From: Mesonia maritima
GTDB lineage: Bacteria; Bacteroidota; Bacteroidia; Flavobacteriales; Flavobacteriaceae
NCBI RefSeq assembly: GCF_042433895.1
Contig: NZ_JBHLUA010000022.1
Location: 1 to 64,000 of the forward strand
Direction: 5' to 3'
DNA length: 64,000 bases
Positions within the stretch are counted from its first letter, which is position 1. Each line of letters opens with the position of its first letter. Positions 1 through 10,506 of the stretch are shown here, in pieces. Under the pieces are notes generated by a model. The model searched no databases and was not told the origin of the DNA. It saw only the letters and a list, made by a program, of their open reading frames with translations. Made by a program: the position numbers and the translations under genes.

Positions 1-2081
1 TAAGAAATAGGATTTGGATTACCTCCTGCATTACATTCCGGTGGAAATGGTGTTGGACAACCCGCAACAGGGCAGAATTTAAAACCGTTACTTTGAGCTT
101 GAACTTCATAACTGTAAGCAGTTCCGCAGTTCATCGTGAATTCTAATTCTCCTTCTATGGTAAACTCCCCGTAAGGGTTAGGAATATCTCCTTGATTTAT
201 TGTCACACAATACTCTCCAGGACTTGGCTGGGTAAAGGTTGTGGCCGAATAAACTACAGTACCATTGGAAACCACGTCAACCGTAATATCTGTCACCGGA
301 GCATCGCCTCCGTTTGGGTTTCCGGTTGGGGCGCTATACGTTCCGCAAACTTGAATAGGAAAACTTGGGTTGTTCAATGCTAAGGCAGGTTCACAGTTAG
401 GATCTACAGGCTCACTAAATAAAGAGCACGTCTCATAATCCCCACTTGGTTGGTCGATCGGGTTTACCGCCATATAACCAAAAGCGGAATCTGAACAGAC
501 ATTAGGACCGTCATCGCCAACGTAAAAATTATCAATAAAAGCCGTAGCCCAATGGATAGATAAAGGACAATCACCAACTGTCAATTCTATTCTGGCAGGT
601 TGGCCCTGTAATTCAATAGTATTTAGTTTTACACAAGACCAATCTGAATATAATACATCACCATTAGAAGGAACTTCTTTAAAAATACAGTCTTCGGGAT
701 CTGAAACTATACAACGTGTTTGAACAAGATTATCTGAGTCATCATAAAGTCTCATCATTAAGTGAGGCTGTTGTATATCAGAGTGACCAGGGTTATACAT
801 TAACATTGAAAAATCAAAAGTCATTACTTCTCCTGCAACAAATTCTTTAACCAATGTTCCTGCTGTATCTGCGCTTCCTGTGCCATAGGTAGGATTATAA
901 TCATTAATCCGGATTCCATAATCAGAACACCCAAAGGGACTAGTTCGAGTAATAGGCAAACCAGGTAAAAATCCCGGAGTTACAACTGAGAATGGATCGG
1001 CGGGTGAGTTAATAGGAAATGAAGCAGGATTATATGAGTTTGCCGGAGAAGTATATGTTTGATTACCTGTATCACAAGACTCTAAATCAGAACCTGGAAC
1101 TTGTACTGTAAAAAATTTAAATCCTGAGATAGCATCACTAGCATTATTACCTTCGATTTGTGAATTTTCACTACAAGCACATTCATTTTCAGTCATTGTA
1201 ACCGGAAGAAGTGCACTTTCACATCCATTTATTTCTTGGGAGATATAGTAAACATCCCCATCGGCTAGCGTTACACTACTAGGATTAGTTATGGGTGTCG
1301 TACCAGCTGAATCACTATACCACTGCAAATTACTACCACATACAACAACTTTACTTAAATCATCACCAGAATTTGAAAACCCTGCAGCTTGCCATGTTGC
1401 CTGAGTACAAAAATCCTGCATTAATTCAACTTCAGGAGTGGGTGTAGCGTATTCAATATCTACCGGAAAAACTTGGGAACAACCGGCAATTCCTAAATCT
1501 ACATAATAAGTTTGCCCTCCCTGAATCTGAGTGGTCCCTGGAATTGAAGTTGAACCTGTATCATCACTATACCAGTTTAAGTTTCCTGCACTATTATAAT
1601 TTAACAAAGGAATATCATTTAATGCTGTTACATCTCCTCTACAGAAATCATCATACGTAAACCCTCCAGTGATTATCTTTAACTGACCACTTGAAGTTGC
1701 ACAACCTGCAGAGGCAGGAATCGTGTAGTTATAAGTATAAATATCGTGTATATTTGCACCCGCTGTAGGATGCGGATTAGAAGGGTTACTATGTGAATTA
1801 CCATTGAAATAAATATTTCCGGTAGGATTATTCCCATTGTTAGGAAGTGGAAAGTTCTGATTGGCACTTACATATAAAAATGTATTAGGGGACCAATTCA
1901 CAAAAGCAATAGGATTCCCACTAGCATTTTCAAAAGTAATATCAAAATCTGTGGTCGGATCAATAATGTAAACATTATTTGCAGGGTCTGAACACAGCGT
2001 TGGACCTGTATTTACAATACACTGTCCTCGAACTACATTTGACACTACTGCTAACATCAATAACAGGATAATTCTTTTCAT
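1..2081 (-). CDS. Large exported surface protein with Ig-like repeats, 5' part only
   Basis: The minus-strand frame is open from an ATG at 2081 to the window edge (693 codons seen, no stop), so the C-terminus lies outside. The first 20 residues form a signal peptide (MKRIILLLMLAVVSNVVRG, then QC). Two stretches around residues 165-300 have the pattern 'LNWYSD..G...I....I..G.TYYVD...AGC' and 'LQWYSD..GTTPI....V.L.DGDVYYIS.EINGC'. This pattern is typical of Bacteroidetes Ig-like repeats in large adhesins and gliding-associated surface proteins. Later parts are rich in Cys, Asp and Gly and could form jelly-roll or carbohydrate-binding modules. A C-terminal T9SS sorting domain is expected but cannot be seen. 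Substrate and partners are unknown. It is divergent from folE. Confidence 0.8.
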   Translation of the reverse strand, partial: MKRIILLLMLAVVSNVVRGQCIVNTGPTLCSDPANNVYIIDPTTDFDITFENASGNPIAFVNWSPNTFLYVSANQNFPLPNNGNNPTGNIYFNGNSHSNPSNPHPTAGANIHDIYTYNYTIPASAGCATSSGQLKIITGGFTYDDFCRGDVTALNDIPLLNYNSAGNLNWYSDDTGSTSIPGTTQIQGGQTYYVDLGIAGCSQVFPVDIEYATPTPEVELMQDFCTQATWQAAGFSNSGDDLSKVVVCGSNLQWYSDSAGTTPITNPSSVTLADGDVYYISQEINGCESALLPVTMTENECACSENSQIEGNNASDAISGFKFFTVQVPGSDLESCDTGNQTYTSPANSYNPASFPINSPADPFSVVTPGFLPGLPITRTSPFGCSDYGIRINDYNPTYGTGSADTAGTLVKEFVAGEVMTFDFSMLMYNPGHSDIQQPHLMMRLYDDSDNLVQTRCIVSDPEDCIFKEVPSNGDVLYSDWSCVKLNTIELQGQPARIELTVGDCPLSIHWATAFIDNFYVGDDGPNVCSDSAFGYMAVNPIDQPSGDYETCSLFSEPVDPNCEPALALNNPSFPIQVCGTYSAPTGNPNGGDAPVTDITVDVVSNGTVVYSATTFTQPSPGEYCVTINQGDIPNPYGEFTIEGELEFTMNCGTAYSYEVQAQSNGFKFCPVAGCPTPFPPECNAGGNPNPIS

Positions 2082-2305
2082 GGTAATATTATTTATTAGA
2101 AAGTATATTCTCTATTTTTAAAACAAGTAAGTAATCTAAATCCCCCCCTTAAGCCATAAAAAATTCTTGATTATATAGATGATTTTTTATAATTAATAAA
2201 AACAATCTTAAGCTTAACACTACAAAGCAATTTAAAAATTTCAAAATAATTATAAGGTCCTATCTCTTTAAAATATCTTTTTAAAGCTAAAACCTGAAAA
2301 ATCTG

Positions 2306-2313
2306 TATCTTTG
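2306..2313 (+). promoter_or_regulatory. Bacteroidetes -7 box (TATCTTTG) for folE operon
   Basis: TATCTTTG is an exact match to the Bacteroidetes -7 consensus TAnnTTTG and lies 31 bp before the folE ATG. No strong -33 TTTG is visible, only a T-rich stretch at about the right distance. Confidence 0.6.
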
Positions 2314-2344
2314 CAACTTTAAATGTTTTAGAGAACTAGATTAT

Positions 2345-3022
2345 ATGAAAATCGATAAAATATTGGATGATATTGAAGAAATGGGTAACGACCACGTAGG
2401 TTCGAGCCAAGAAAACCCTATTCGCAAAGATGCTTTTGATTTAAGTGATTCAGAAAAAATTGAAGCTATTCAGGAAGATGTAAGAAAAATTTTACACACT
2501 TTAGGAATGGATTTAACAGACGACAGCCTTAAAGGAACGCCTCTACGCGTAGCAAAAATGTTTGTAAATGAAATTTTTGGAGGTTTACATCCTGCGCGAA
2601 AACCAAAAGCTTCCGTTTTTGAAAATAAATATAAATACGGAGAAATGCTGGTTGAAAAAAACATTACCGTTTATTCAACTTGCGAACATCATTTACTTCC
2701 AATTGTAGGTCGTGCGCACGTAGCCTATATTTCTAATGGAACGGTAGTGGGACTTTCAAAAATGAATCGAATTGTAGATTATTTCGCTAAACGACCGCAA
2801 GTTCAGGAACGCATGACTATGCAAATTGTTCAAGAATTGCAACACGTTTTAGGAACCAAAGATGTAGCTTGCGTAGTAGACGCCAAACATTTATGCGTAA
2901 ATAGCCGCGGAATTCGCGATATTGAAAGTAGCACCGTTACAAGTGAATTTGGCGGAAAATTTAAAGATGCAGCAACACGCAGAGAATTTCTAGATTACAT
3001 TCAATTAGATACTGATTTTTAA
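2345..3022 (+). CDS. folE: GTP cyclohydrolase I
   Basis: Cytosolic enzyme that converts GTP to 7,8-dihydroneopterin triphosphate, the first step of folate and pterin synthesis and also the entry to queuosine (queE is at 18.6 kb). The 225 residues match a type I FolE with a somewhat longer N-terminus. The zinc ligands are visible as C113 in 'STCEHHLLP', H116, and C184 in 'KHLC', with the signature 'GLSKMNRIVDYFAKRPQVQE' around residues 136-155. The ATG follows a TATCTTTG promoter. The gene is first in a same-strand run with cysS (29 bp gap), yidD and lgt. Confidence 0.97.
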   Translation: MKIDKILDDIEEMGNDHVGSSQENPIRKDAFDLSDSEKIEAIQEDVRKILHTLGMDLTDDSLKGTPLRVAKMFVNEIFGGLHPARKPKASVFENKYKYGEMLVEKNITVYSTCEHHLLPIVGRAHVAYISNGTVVGLSKMNRIVDYFAKRPQVQERMTMQIVQELQHVLGTKDVACVVDAKHLCVNSRGIRDIESSTVTSEFGGKFKDAATRREFLDYIQLDTDF

Positions 3023-3051
3023 AAACAATTTATTTTTCAAAAGAAAATTTA

Positions 3052-4536
<1,485 letters not shown>

Positions 4537-4539
4537 TGT

Positions 4540-4782
4540 ATGATAAAAAAGGTATTGATAGCACCATTTATTTTCTTAATTAAAATCTATCAATACCTTA
4601 TTTCACCACTTACACCGGCAAGTTGCCGTTTTCAGCCTACTTGTTCTCATTATTGTTTAGAAGCGTTTAAAGTGCATGGTTTACTAAAAGGGTTTTCTTT
4701 AAGTTTCAATAGAATTAGACGTTGCCATCCTTGGGGCGATTCTGGTTTCGATCCTGTTCCACCGAAGAAAAAGAACTCATAA
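4540..4782 (+). CDS. yidD: Membrane protein insertion efficiency factor YidD
   Basis: Small (80 residues) membrane-associated protein thought to help YidC-dependent insertion of inner-membrane proteins. The family hallmark 'YQYLISPLTPASCRFQPTCS' is seen near residues 17-36, followed by 'HPWGDSGFDPVP' at the C-terminus. An N-terminal hydrophobic helix (about residues 5-22) precedes it. It starts 3 bp after cysS. It is not beside rnpA/yidC here, which is common in Bacteroidetes. Confidence 0.93.
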   Translation: MIKKVLIAPFIFLIKIYQYLISPLTPASCRFQPTCSHYCLEAFKVHGLLKGFSLSFNRIRRCHPWGDSGFDPVPPKKKNS

Positions 4783-4823
4783 AAATCTTCTGGACTGAAA
4801 GTAAGCTAAACTCATTCAAATAT

Positions 4824-4831
4824 TTATCTTT
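4824..4831 (+). promoter_or_regulatory. Possible -7 box before lgt
   Basis: TATCTTTA differs from TAnnTTTG only at the last base. It lies 25 bp upstream of the ATG at 4857, so lgt may have its own promoter in addition to read-through from folE. Confidence 0.35.
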
Positions 4832-4856
4832 ACAATCTAATTTTTAATTGCTTCAA

Positions 4857-5690
4857 ATGCTTAGTTCAGCCATAGTTTGGGATCCTTCCAAAGGAATCGA
4901 TTTAGGATTTTACGTGATTCGCTATTATAGTTTAATGTATTTAGTGGCCTTTACTTTAGGTTGGTATATCATTAAAAAAATCTATAAACGCGAAAATATA
5001 GCTGATGAAAAATTAGATCCACTATTTATTTATACCGTTCTAGCTACCTTAATTGGCGCAAGATTAGGTCACGTTTTATTTTATCAAACCGAACTTATTT
5101 GGGAAGATCCGCTTTCCATATTTTTACCGGCGCGATTTGTCCCGGAATTTGAATTTACCGGTTTTCAAGGTTTAGCTAGTCACGGAGCCGCAATCGGTAT
5201 TATTATCGCGATGTATTTTTACAGCAAAAAAATTCTTAAGAAATCAATTTTATGGATTTTAGACCGAATTGTAATTCCTGTTGCAATTGGTGGGGTTTTC
5301 ATTAGAATAGGAAATTTTATTAATTCTGAAATTATAGGAAAACCCACAGGAACAGATTATGGAGTAATTTTTAAACAATTAGGCGAAACTTTTCCCAGAC
5401 ATCCGGCGCAATTATATGAAGCAGCTTGCTATGTAGTTGTCTTTTTAATTTTGTGGTTTGTGTATTGGAAAACCGAAAAGCGTAATAATTTAGGCTTCAT
5501 TTTCGGTTTGTTTTTAGTCTTATTATGGACGGTTCGTTTTTTCGTAGAATTTGTGAAAGAAGCACAAGTTGGCGAACGCGCTACGTGGGTTTTAAATACC
5601 GGACAATGGTTAAGTATTCCATTTATTTTAATCGGGTTATTTTTAATTTTCAGATCGTTAAAGTCAACTAAACCCCAAGAGAATGTTTAG
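4857..5690 (+). CDS. lgt: Prolipoprotein diacylglyceryl transferase
   Basis: Inner-membrane enzyme that transfers diacylglycerol from phosphatidylglycerol to the lipobox Cys of prolipoproteins, the first step of lipoprotein maturation. About seven membrane segments are visible, with the family signature 'RIGNFINSEIIGKPTGTDYG' and the C-terminal 'FPRHPAQLYEA'. 'FQGLASHGAAIG' corresponds to the essential periplasmic loop. I chose ATG 4857 (277 residues) over an in-frame TTG nine bases upstream, because no ribosome-binding site favours the TTG. The stop overlaps the next gene by 8 bp. Many lipoproteins in this window are its likely substrates. Confidence 0.95.
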   Translation: MLSSAIVWDPSKGIDLGFYVIRYYSLMYLVAFTLGWYIIKKIYKRENIADEKLDPLFIYTVLATLIGARLGHVLFYQTELIWEDPLSIFLPARFVPEFEFTGFQGLASHGAAIGIIIAMYFYSKKILKKSILWILDRIVIPVAIGGVFIRIGNFINSEIIGKPTGTDYGVIFKQLGETFPRHPAQLYEAACYVVVFLILWFVYWKTEKRNNLGFIFGLFLVLLWTVRFFVEFVKEAQVGERATWVLNTGQWLSIPFILIGLFLIFRSLKSTKPQENV

Positions 5691-6180
5691 GAAAATAATT
5701 CCGGTTTGTTTGTGTGCAAGCTTATGTTTATCCATTTCTTGTAAAGAAGGGAATGAAAACGAAGAACAACGAATTGAAACTAATCAACCAAGTTTCACCA
5801 ACGAAGGTTCATTATTATTTTTAAATCAATCAAAAGATACCTTAGCTGAATTAGAAATTGAATTAGCGGAGGATTCTTACGAGCATCAAACTGGTTTAAT
5901 GCATCGCGAATCGATGGAAGAAAACAGAGGAATGCTATTTGTTTACGGAAACGATAAACCGCGACCAAATTTCTATATGAAAAATACTTACATTCCTTTA
6001 GATATGATTTACATCAACAGTAATCAAAAAGTTGTAGATATTTATAGAAACGCAAAAGCGATGGATGAAACTCCTATTCCTTCTGAAGCTCTCGCGCAAT
6101 ATGTTTTAGAAGTAAATAGCGGAATGGCAGATAAATGGAATCTAACCGTAGGAGATTCAGTAATAATTCATAAAAATTAA
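5683..6180 (+). CDS. DUF192 family lipoprotein
   Basis: A protein of 165 residues with a probable lipoprotein signal ending in 'LSISC' (Cys20). A DUF192 domain spans about residues 55-160. It is recognised by 'GLMHRESMEENRGMLFVY', 'FYMKNTYIPLDMIYI' and 'VLEVNSGMADKWNLTVGD'. DUF192 proteins are small exported or membrane-tethered proteins of unclear function. Its start overlaps the end of lgt by 8 bp, so it is translationally coupled to the enzyme that would lipidate it. It is the last gene before a strong terminator. Confidence 0.9.
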   Translation: MFRKIIPVCLCASLCLSISCKEGNENEEQRIETNQPSFTNEGSLLFLNQSKDTLAELEIELAEDSYEHQTGLMHRESMEENRGMLFVYGNDKPRPNFYMKNTYIPLDMIYINSNQKVVDIYRNAKAMDETPIPSEALAQYVLEVNSGMADKWNLTVGDSVIIHKN

Positions 6181-6246
6181 GTTTTATTTCCGTATTATAA
6201 GCGAACTAAAACTAACTAAACGAATCAACAAATAATATTTCACAAA

Positions 6247-6277
6247 AAAAAGTCCTTCAAATATTGAAGGACTTTTT
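6247..6277. terminator. Bidirectional terminator between the DUF192 gene and secDF
   Basis: A perfect 14-bp stem (6247-6260 with 6264-6277) with a 3-nt loop contains AAGTCCTTCAA and its complement. It is flanked by A on the left and T on the right, so it works in both directions for two convergent genes. Confidence 0.9.
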
Positions 6278-6299
6278 TATATGATAACTATTGAGAAGA

Positions 6300-9200
6300 T
6301 TAAGCCTGAATTGGCTCTTCCTCTTCTTTTTCTTCTTCTTTTTCTTTTGTTCTTAATAATTCATCACTCTTTTTCTTTGCCGTATCGTACATTAATGGTG
6401 TAGCGATAAATAAAGATGAATATGTACCAACTACAACTCCAATAATTAAAGCGAACATAAATCCGCGGATACTTTCACCTCCGAAAATAAAAATGGCAAG
6501 CAACACGATTAAAGTAGTTAACGACGTATTCAACGTACGACTGATAGTACTATTTAATGCTGAATTAATTGTTTTATGGAATGGCCAACTTGTATGTTCT
6601 TTAAAGAATTCTCTAATTCTATCGAAAACAACCACCGTATCATTCAACGAATAACCAACGACCGTTAAAATTGCCGCAATAAATGCTTGGTTGATTTCCA
6701 TACTAAATGGCATTGCGTTTTTAGCAAGCGAGAATATTCCTAAGATAATTAATACATCGTGGAATACTGCTGCAACCGCACCCAAACTAAATTGCCATTT
6801 TCTAAATCGGAATAAAATATACAAGAAAACTACGATTAATGAACCTAAAACAGCCCAAACAGATGCTTTCTTAATATCATCGGCAATTGTTGGACCAACT
6901 TTCATAGAAGACATAACTCCTACATCAGCTGCGCTATCATCGTCAACAGTTTTAAATTGATCGTACGTTAATCCTGCAGGTAAATACGATTGTAAAGTTT
7001 GATAAAGTTTTTCTGAAATCTCATTATCAACTTCAGTTCCTTCTTGATCAACTTTATATTTTGTTGTGATTTTTAATTGGTTATTGGTTCCAAATGTTTT
7101 TGCTTCAGCACTACCAAAAGTGGAAACTAATTCTCTTTCAATTTCTGTGGCGTTAACATCTTGATCGAAACGAACAGTATAAGTTCTTCCTCCAACAAAA
7201 TCAACACCTTGATTTAAACCGTTAACTGCTAAAGAAACTAAACTCGCTACAATTAAAATTCCTGAAAGAACGTAGCCTATTTTTCTTTTCGCGATGAATT
7301 TAATATCAACATTTTGGAAAAGATTTTTAGTAGCTCCAGTCGCAAACATTAAGGACTTACCGTTTTTACCGTAACCATCAATAAATAATCTAGTTACGAA
7401 AATTGCTGTAAATAATGAGGTACAAATCCCGATTAATAACGTAGTCGCGAAACCTTTAATTGGTCCAGTTCCGAAGACTAATAAAATAATACCAGTTAAA
7501 CCTGTAGTAATATTCGCATCTAAAATTGAAGAAAGCGCATTGCTAAATCCATCTTTAATCGAATCTACCTGACTTTTACCTTTTGCTAATTCTTCACGAA
7601 TACGTTCGAAAATAAGAACATTCGCATCGACCGACATACCGATGGTTAATACAATACCCGCAATACCAGGTAAGGTAAGTACAGCACCTAAACCAGCAAG
7701 AATTCCAAAAATGAAAAGAATATTTATCGCTAAAGCAATATCTGCAAAACCTCCCGCTTTTCCGTAATAGAAAACCATCCATAATAATACGAATGCTAAT
7801 GCAATTAAGAATGACATAATTCCGCTATCGATAGCTTCTTGACCTAAAGAAGGCCCAACAACTTCACTTTGAACAATATCTGCTGAAGCCGGTAATTTAC
7901 CAGCACGTAAAACGTTTGCTAAATCTTGCCCTTCAGTTACACTAAAGTCACCGCTAATTTCACTTCTTCCGCCTGAAATTGGTCCAGTAGTTACACCAGG
8001 TGCAGAATATACAATATCATCTAAAACAATAGCAATTTGCGAACCTTGATTGTAAGCTTTTCCGGTCATTTCTTCCCACTTCTTCGCTCCTTTTCCGTTC
8101 ATTTCCATAGAAACTGCCACACGACCAAGTTGATCATAGGTTTGTGTAGCATCGGTAATTACGCTTCCGCTTAAATCTGGCTCGTTACTTTTATTTGCTT
8201 TTAAAGCATATAAATCGATCAATTCATTTCCTTCTACTGAAGATGGGATTCCCCAAACGAATTTTGCATATTTTTTATCTGCCGATAATAACGAACGCAC
8301 TTGCGGCATTCTTAAATATTTATTTACGGTAGCCGTATCTTTTAAAGCAAAAGTTGCGATAACCGGTCCGCCGCCTTGCGCTTTAATTAATTCAAATAAA
8401 GGCTCATTAGATTCTTGTGTTTCCTCTTCTTCAGCGTCAGCTAATAATTCATCAATATCTTCTTCTTGTGTGGCTGTTGAATCTTGCGCTGCAGTATTTT
8501 CAGTTTCTTCTGCTTCTTCAGGTGCTAAAACTTGCTTTAATTTTGCATTAGCTTGACCTAAAAATGAATTGAATTCATTTCCTTTAAATACGTGCCAAAA
8601 TTCTAATTGAGCGGTACTCTGTAAAAGATCTTTTACACGCTCGATATCTTTCGCTCCAGGTAATTCTACCAAAATTCTTCCAGAATCTCCTAAACGCTGA
8701 ATGTTTGGTTGTGTTACACCAAATTTATCGATACGTTTACGCAAAACTTCAAATGCTGAAGTAATACTTTCATCAACTTTTCTACGAATAACTTGTTGAA
8801 CTTCAGGATTGCCCATTTCAAAATTAATATCATCGCTTAAGTTTTTATTCGCGAAAATATCGGGAGAGGCTAATTTTGCATCAGGTTGATTATTGAAAGC
8901 TTGAAAGAAAAGATCTAGGTAATCATCTTGACTATCTTTTTGTGCTTCGTCAGCTTCCGCTAAGGCTTTTCTAAAAGCAGGATCATTAGATCCGTTGGCA
9001 AGTTCAACTAAAATATCTTTAACTGATATTTGTAGAATCACGTTAATACCACCTTTTAAATCAAGTCCTTTATTAAGTTCTTTTTCTTTTGCAGTTTCGT
9101 AAGTAATTCCCGCGAAAATATTATTATCGCTAATAGAATCTAAATACCTCGCTTCAACTTGTTCACGTTGGTTTGAATAATCTTCTACATTTTCACTTAC

Positions 9201-9326
9201 TTTTTGTTCAGCAAATGCTTCTGCGTCTCCTTCTACTTTATTCGTAATGAAGGTAAATGAGAGTTGGTAAATACATACCAAACCAAATAAAACTGCGAAT
9301 AGCTTAATTAATCCCTTATTCTGCAT
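6300..9326 (-). CDS. secDF: Fused protein translocase subunit SecDF
   Basis: Inner-membrane proton-driven accessory of the SecYEG translocon that promotes late steps of export. The 1008 residues are a natural SecD-SecF fusion as in other Bacteroidetes. SecD shows an N-terminal helix (about 7-27), the D1 motif 'KGLDLKGG' at 86-93, 'LRKRIDKFGVTQPNIQ', 'RILVELPGA', and a six-helix half with 'MSVDANVLIFERIREEL'. SecF follows with 'GVDFVGGRTYTVRF' and 'GYSLNDTVVVFDRIREFF'. An acidic insert (residues about 269-308, nearly all Glu, Asp, Thr, Ala) interrupts the periplasmic part, and the tail is rich in Lys and Glu. It has its own promoter and terminators on both sides. The load of exported lipoproteins and T9SS cargo here depends on it. 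Confidence 0.97.
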   Translation of the reverse strand: MQNKGLIKLFAVLFGLVCIYQLSFTFITNKVEGDAEAFAEQKVSENVEDYSNQREQVEARYLDSISDNNIFAGITYETAKEKELNKGLDLKGGINVILQISVKDILVELANGSNDPAFRKALAEADEAQKDSQDDYLDLFFQAFNNQPDAKLASPDIFANKNLSDDINFEMGNPEVQQVIRRKVDESITSAFEVLRKRIDKFGVTQPNIQRLGDSGRILVELPGAKDIERVKDLLQSTAQLEFWHVFKGNEFNSFLGQANAKLKQVLAPEEAEETENTAAQDSTATQEEDIDELLADAEEEETQESNEPLFELIKAQGGGPVIATFALKDTATVNKYLRMPQVRSLLSADKKYAKFVWGIPSSVEGNELIDLYALKANKSNEPDLSGSVITDATQTYDQLGRVAVSMEMNGKGAKKWEEMTGKAYNQGSQIAIVLDDIVYSAPGVTTGPISGGRSEISGDFSVTEGQDLANVLRAGKLPASADIVQSEVVGPSLGQEAIDSGIMSFLIALAFVLLWMVFYYGKAGGFADIALAINILFIFGILAGLGAVLTLPGIAGIVLTIGMSVDANVLIFERIREELAKGKSQVDSIKDGFSNALSSILDANITTGLTGIILLVFGTGPIKGFATTLLIGICTSLFTAIFVTRLFIDGYGKNGKSLMFATGATKNLFQNVDIKFIAKRKIGYVLSGILIVASLVSLAVNGLNQGVDFVGGRTYTVRFDQDVNATEIERELVSTFGSAEAKTFGTNNQLKITTKYKVDQEGTEVDNEISEKLYQTLQSYLPAGLTYDQFKTVDDDSAADVGVMSSMKVGPTIADDIKKASVWAVLGSLIVVFLYILFRFRKWQFSLGAVAAVFHDVLIILGIFSLAKNAMPFSMEINQAFIAAILTVVGYSLNDTVVVFDRIREFFKEHTSWPFHKTINSALNSTISRTLNTSLTTLIVLLAIFIFGGESIRGFMFALIIGVVVGTYSSLFIATPLMYDTAKKKSDELLRTKEKEEEKEEEEPIQA

Positions 9327-9364
9327 TATTCCTCGAAATTATTAATTTTTAATTTTAAAACGGA

Positions 9365-9372
9365 CAAATATA
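9365..9372 (-). promoter_or_regulatory. Promoter of secDF (TATATTTG -7 box)
   Basis: Read on the minus strand, TATATTTG is an exact TAnnTTTG -7 box 38 bp before the ATG. A TTG (9395-9393) lies 20 bp upstream, the spacing expected for the Bacteroidetes -33 element. Confidence 0.7.
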
Positions 9373-9421
9373 GGGTTTCAAAAAAGAAATGACAATAATT
9401 TTTTTAAGATAAATTTCACAA

Positions 9422-9460
9422 AAAAAGCCTGTAGAATCATAGATTCGCTACAGGCTTTTT
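9422..9460 (-). terminator. Rho-independent terminator after mdh
   Basis: Arms AAAAAGCCTGTAG (9422-9434) and CTACAGGCTTTTT (9448-9460) pair perfectly and enclose a loop with a small extra AATC/GATT pairing. Flanking A and T tracts allow termination in both directions. It sits between the mdh stop and the secDF promoter. Confidence 0.88.
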
Positions 9461-9480
9461 AAATTTTTAATTATTTTGCT

Positions 9481-10407
9481 TTAAATCTCGAGCAAACCGT
9501 TGGTTTTCTTCACACCTTCTGAGCTTTCTTTCAACTTATTTTTTTCAGCATCGCTTAAGTCTATTTCAACTATTTTTTCGATTCCGTTTTTTCCTAAAAT
9601 TACAGGAACACCGATACATAAATCTGATAATCCATATTCACCTTCTAATAATGCTGAACACGGAAACATTTTTTGTTGATCACAAGCAATAGCTTGAACT
9701 AAACCAGAAACAGCAGCTCCCGGCGCGTACCAAGCACTCGTTCCTAACATTTTAGTTAAGGTTGCACCACCAACTTTAGTATCTTCAGCAACTTGATTTA
9801 AACGATCTTCTGATAAAAATTCTGAAGCTAAAACACTATTTCTTGTCGCTAATCTTGTTAAGGGAACCATTCCGGTATCACTGTGACCACCTATTACCAT
9901 TCCGTCTACATCAGAAGCCGGAGCGTCTAAAGCTTCAGCTAATCTGTATTTAAAACGTGCACTATCTAAAGCGCCGCCCATTCCGATAATTTTATTTTTA
10001 GGTAAGTTGGTAGTTTTATGCACTAAATATGTCATTGTATCCATTGGATTACTTACCACAATTATAGTTACATCTGGAGAGTGCTTAATTAAATTTGAAG
10101 ATACTTCTTTTACAATTCCTGCATTAATACCGATTAACTCTTCTCTTGTCATTCCCGGTTTACGCGGAATTCCACTTGTAATAACAGCAATATCACTATT
10201 GGCTGTTTTTGAATAATCGTTTGTGCTTCCTGTAATTTTTGTATCGAAACCATTTAATGAGGCTGTTTGCATTAAATCCATCGCTTTTCCTTCTGCGTAG
10301 TCTTCTTTAATATCAAGTAAAACTACTTCTGAAGCGAAATTTTTAATAGCGATGTATTCTGCGCAGCTCGCACCTACGGCTCCTGCTCCTACTACTGTAA
10401 CTTTCAT
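9481..10407 (-). CDS. mdh: Malate dehydrogenase
   Basis: TCA-cycle enzyme that interconverts malate and oxaloacetate with NAD in the cytosol. The 308 residues are of the lactate/malate dehydrogenase superfamily, LDH-like Mdh type. The nucleotide-binding loop is 'VVGAGAVGASCAEY' at 5-18 and Asp32 fits NAD preference. Substrate arginines lie in 'GIPRKPGMTREE' (R82, R88) and R151, and the catalytic histidine is H175 in 'GGHSDTGM'. It is a single gene with a terminator downstream. A weak -7-like CAATTTTG at 10459-10466 (minus strand) may be its promoter. Confidence 0.97.
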   Translation of the reverse strand: MKVTVVGAGAVGASCAEYIAIKNFASEVVLLDIKEDYAEGKAMDLMQTASLNGFDTKITGSTNDYSKTANSDIAVITSGIPRKPGMTREELIGINAGIVKEVSSNLIKHSPDVTIIVVSNPMDTMTYLVHKTTNLPKNKIIGMGGALDSARFKYRLAEALDAPASDVDGMVIGGHSDTGMVPLTRLATRNSVLASEFLSEDRLNQVAEDTKVGGATLTKMLGTSAWYAPGAAVSGLVQAIACDQQKMFPCSALLEGEYGLSDLCIGVPVILGKNGIEKIVEIDLSDAEKNKLKESSEGVKKTNGLLEI

Positions 10408-10506
10408 TATATGAATTTTTAATGTTAATTAATTGAATTTTCACTGAGCGCTAAAATACAAAATTGAAACTATTTATTCCGCTAAGAAAGGGTTAAAAGC
10501 TTGAAT

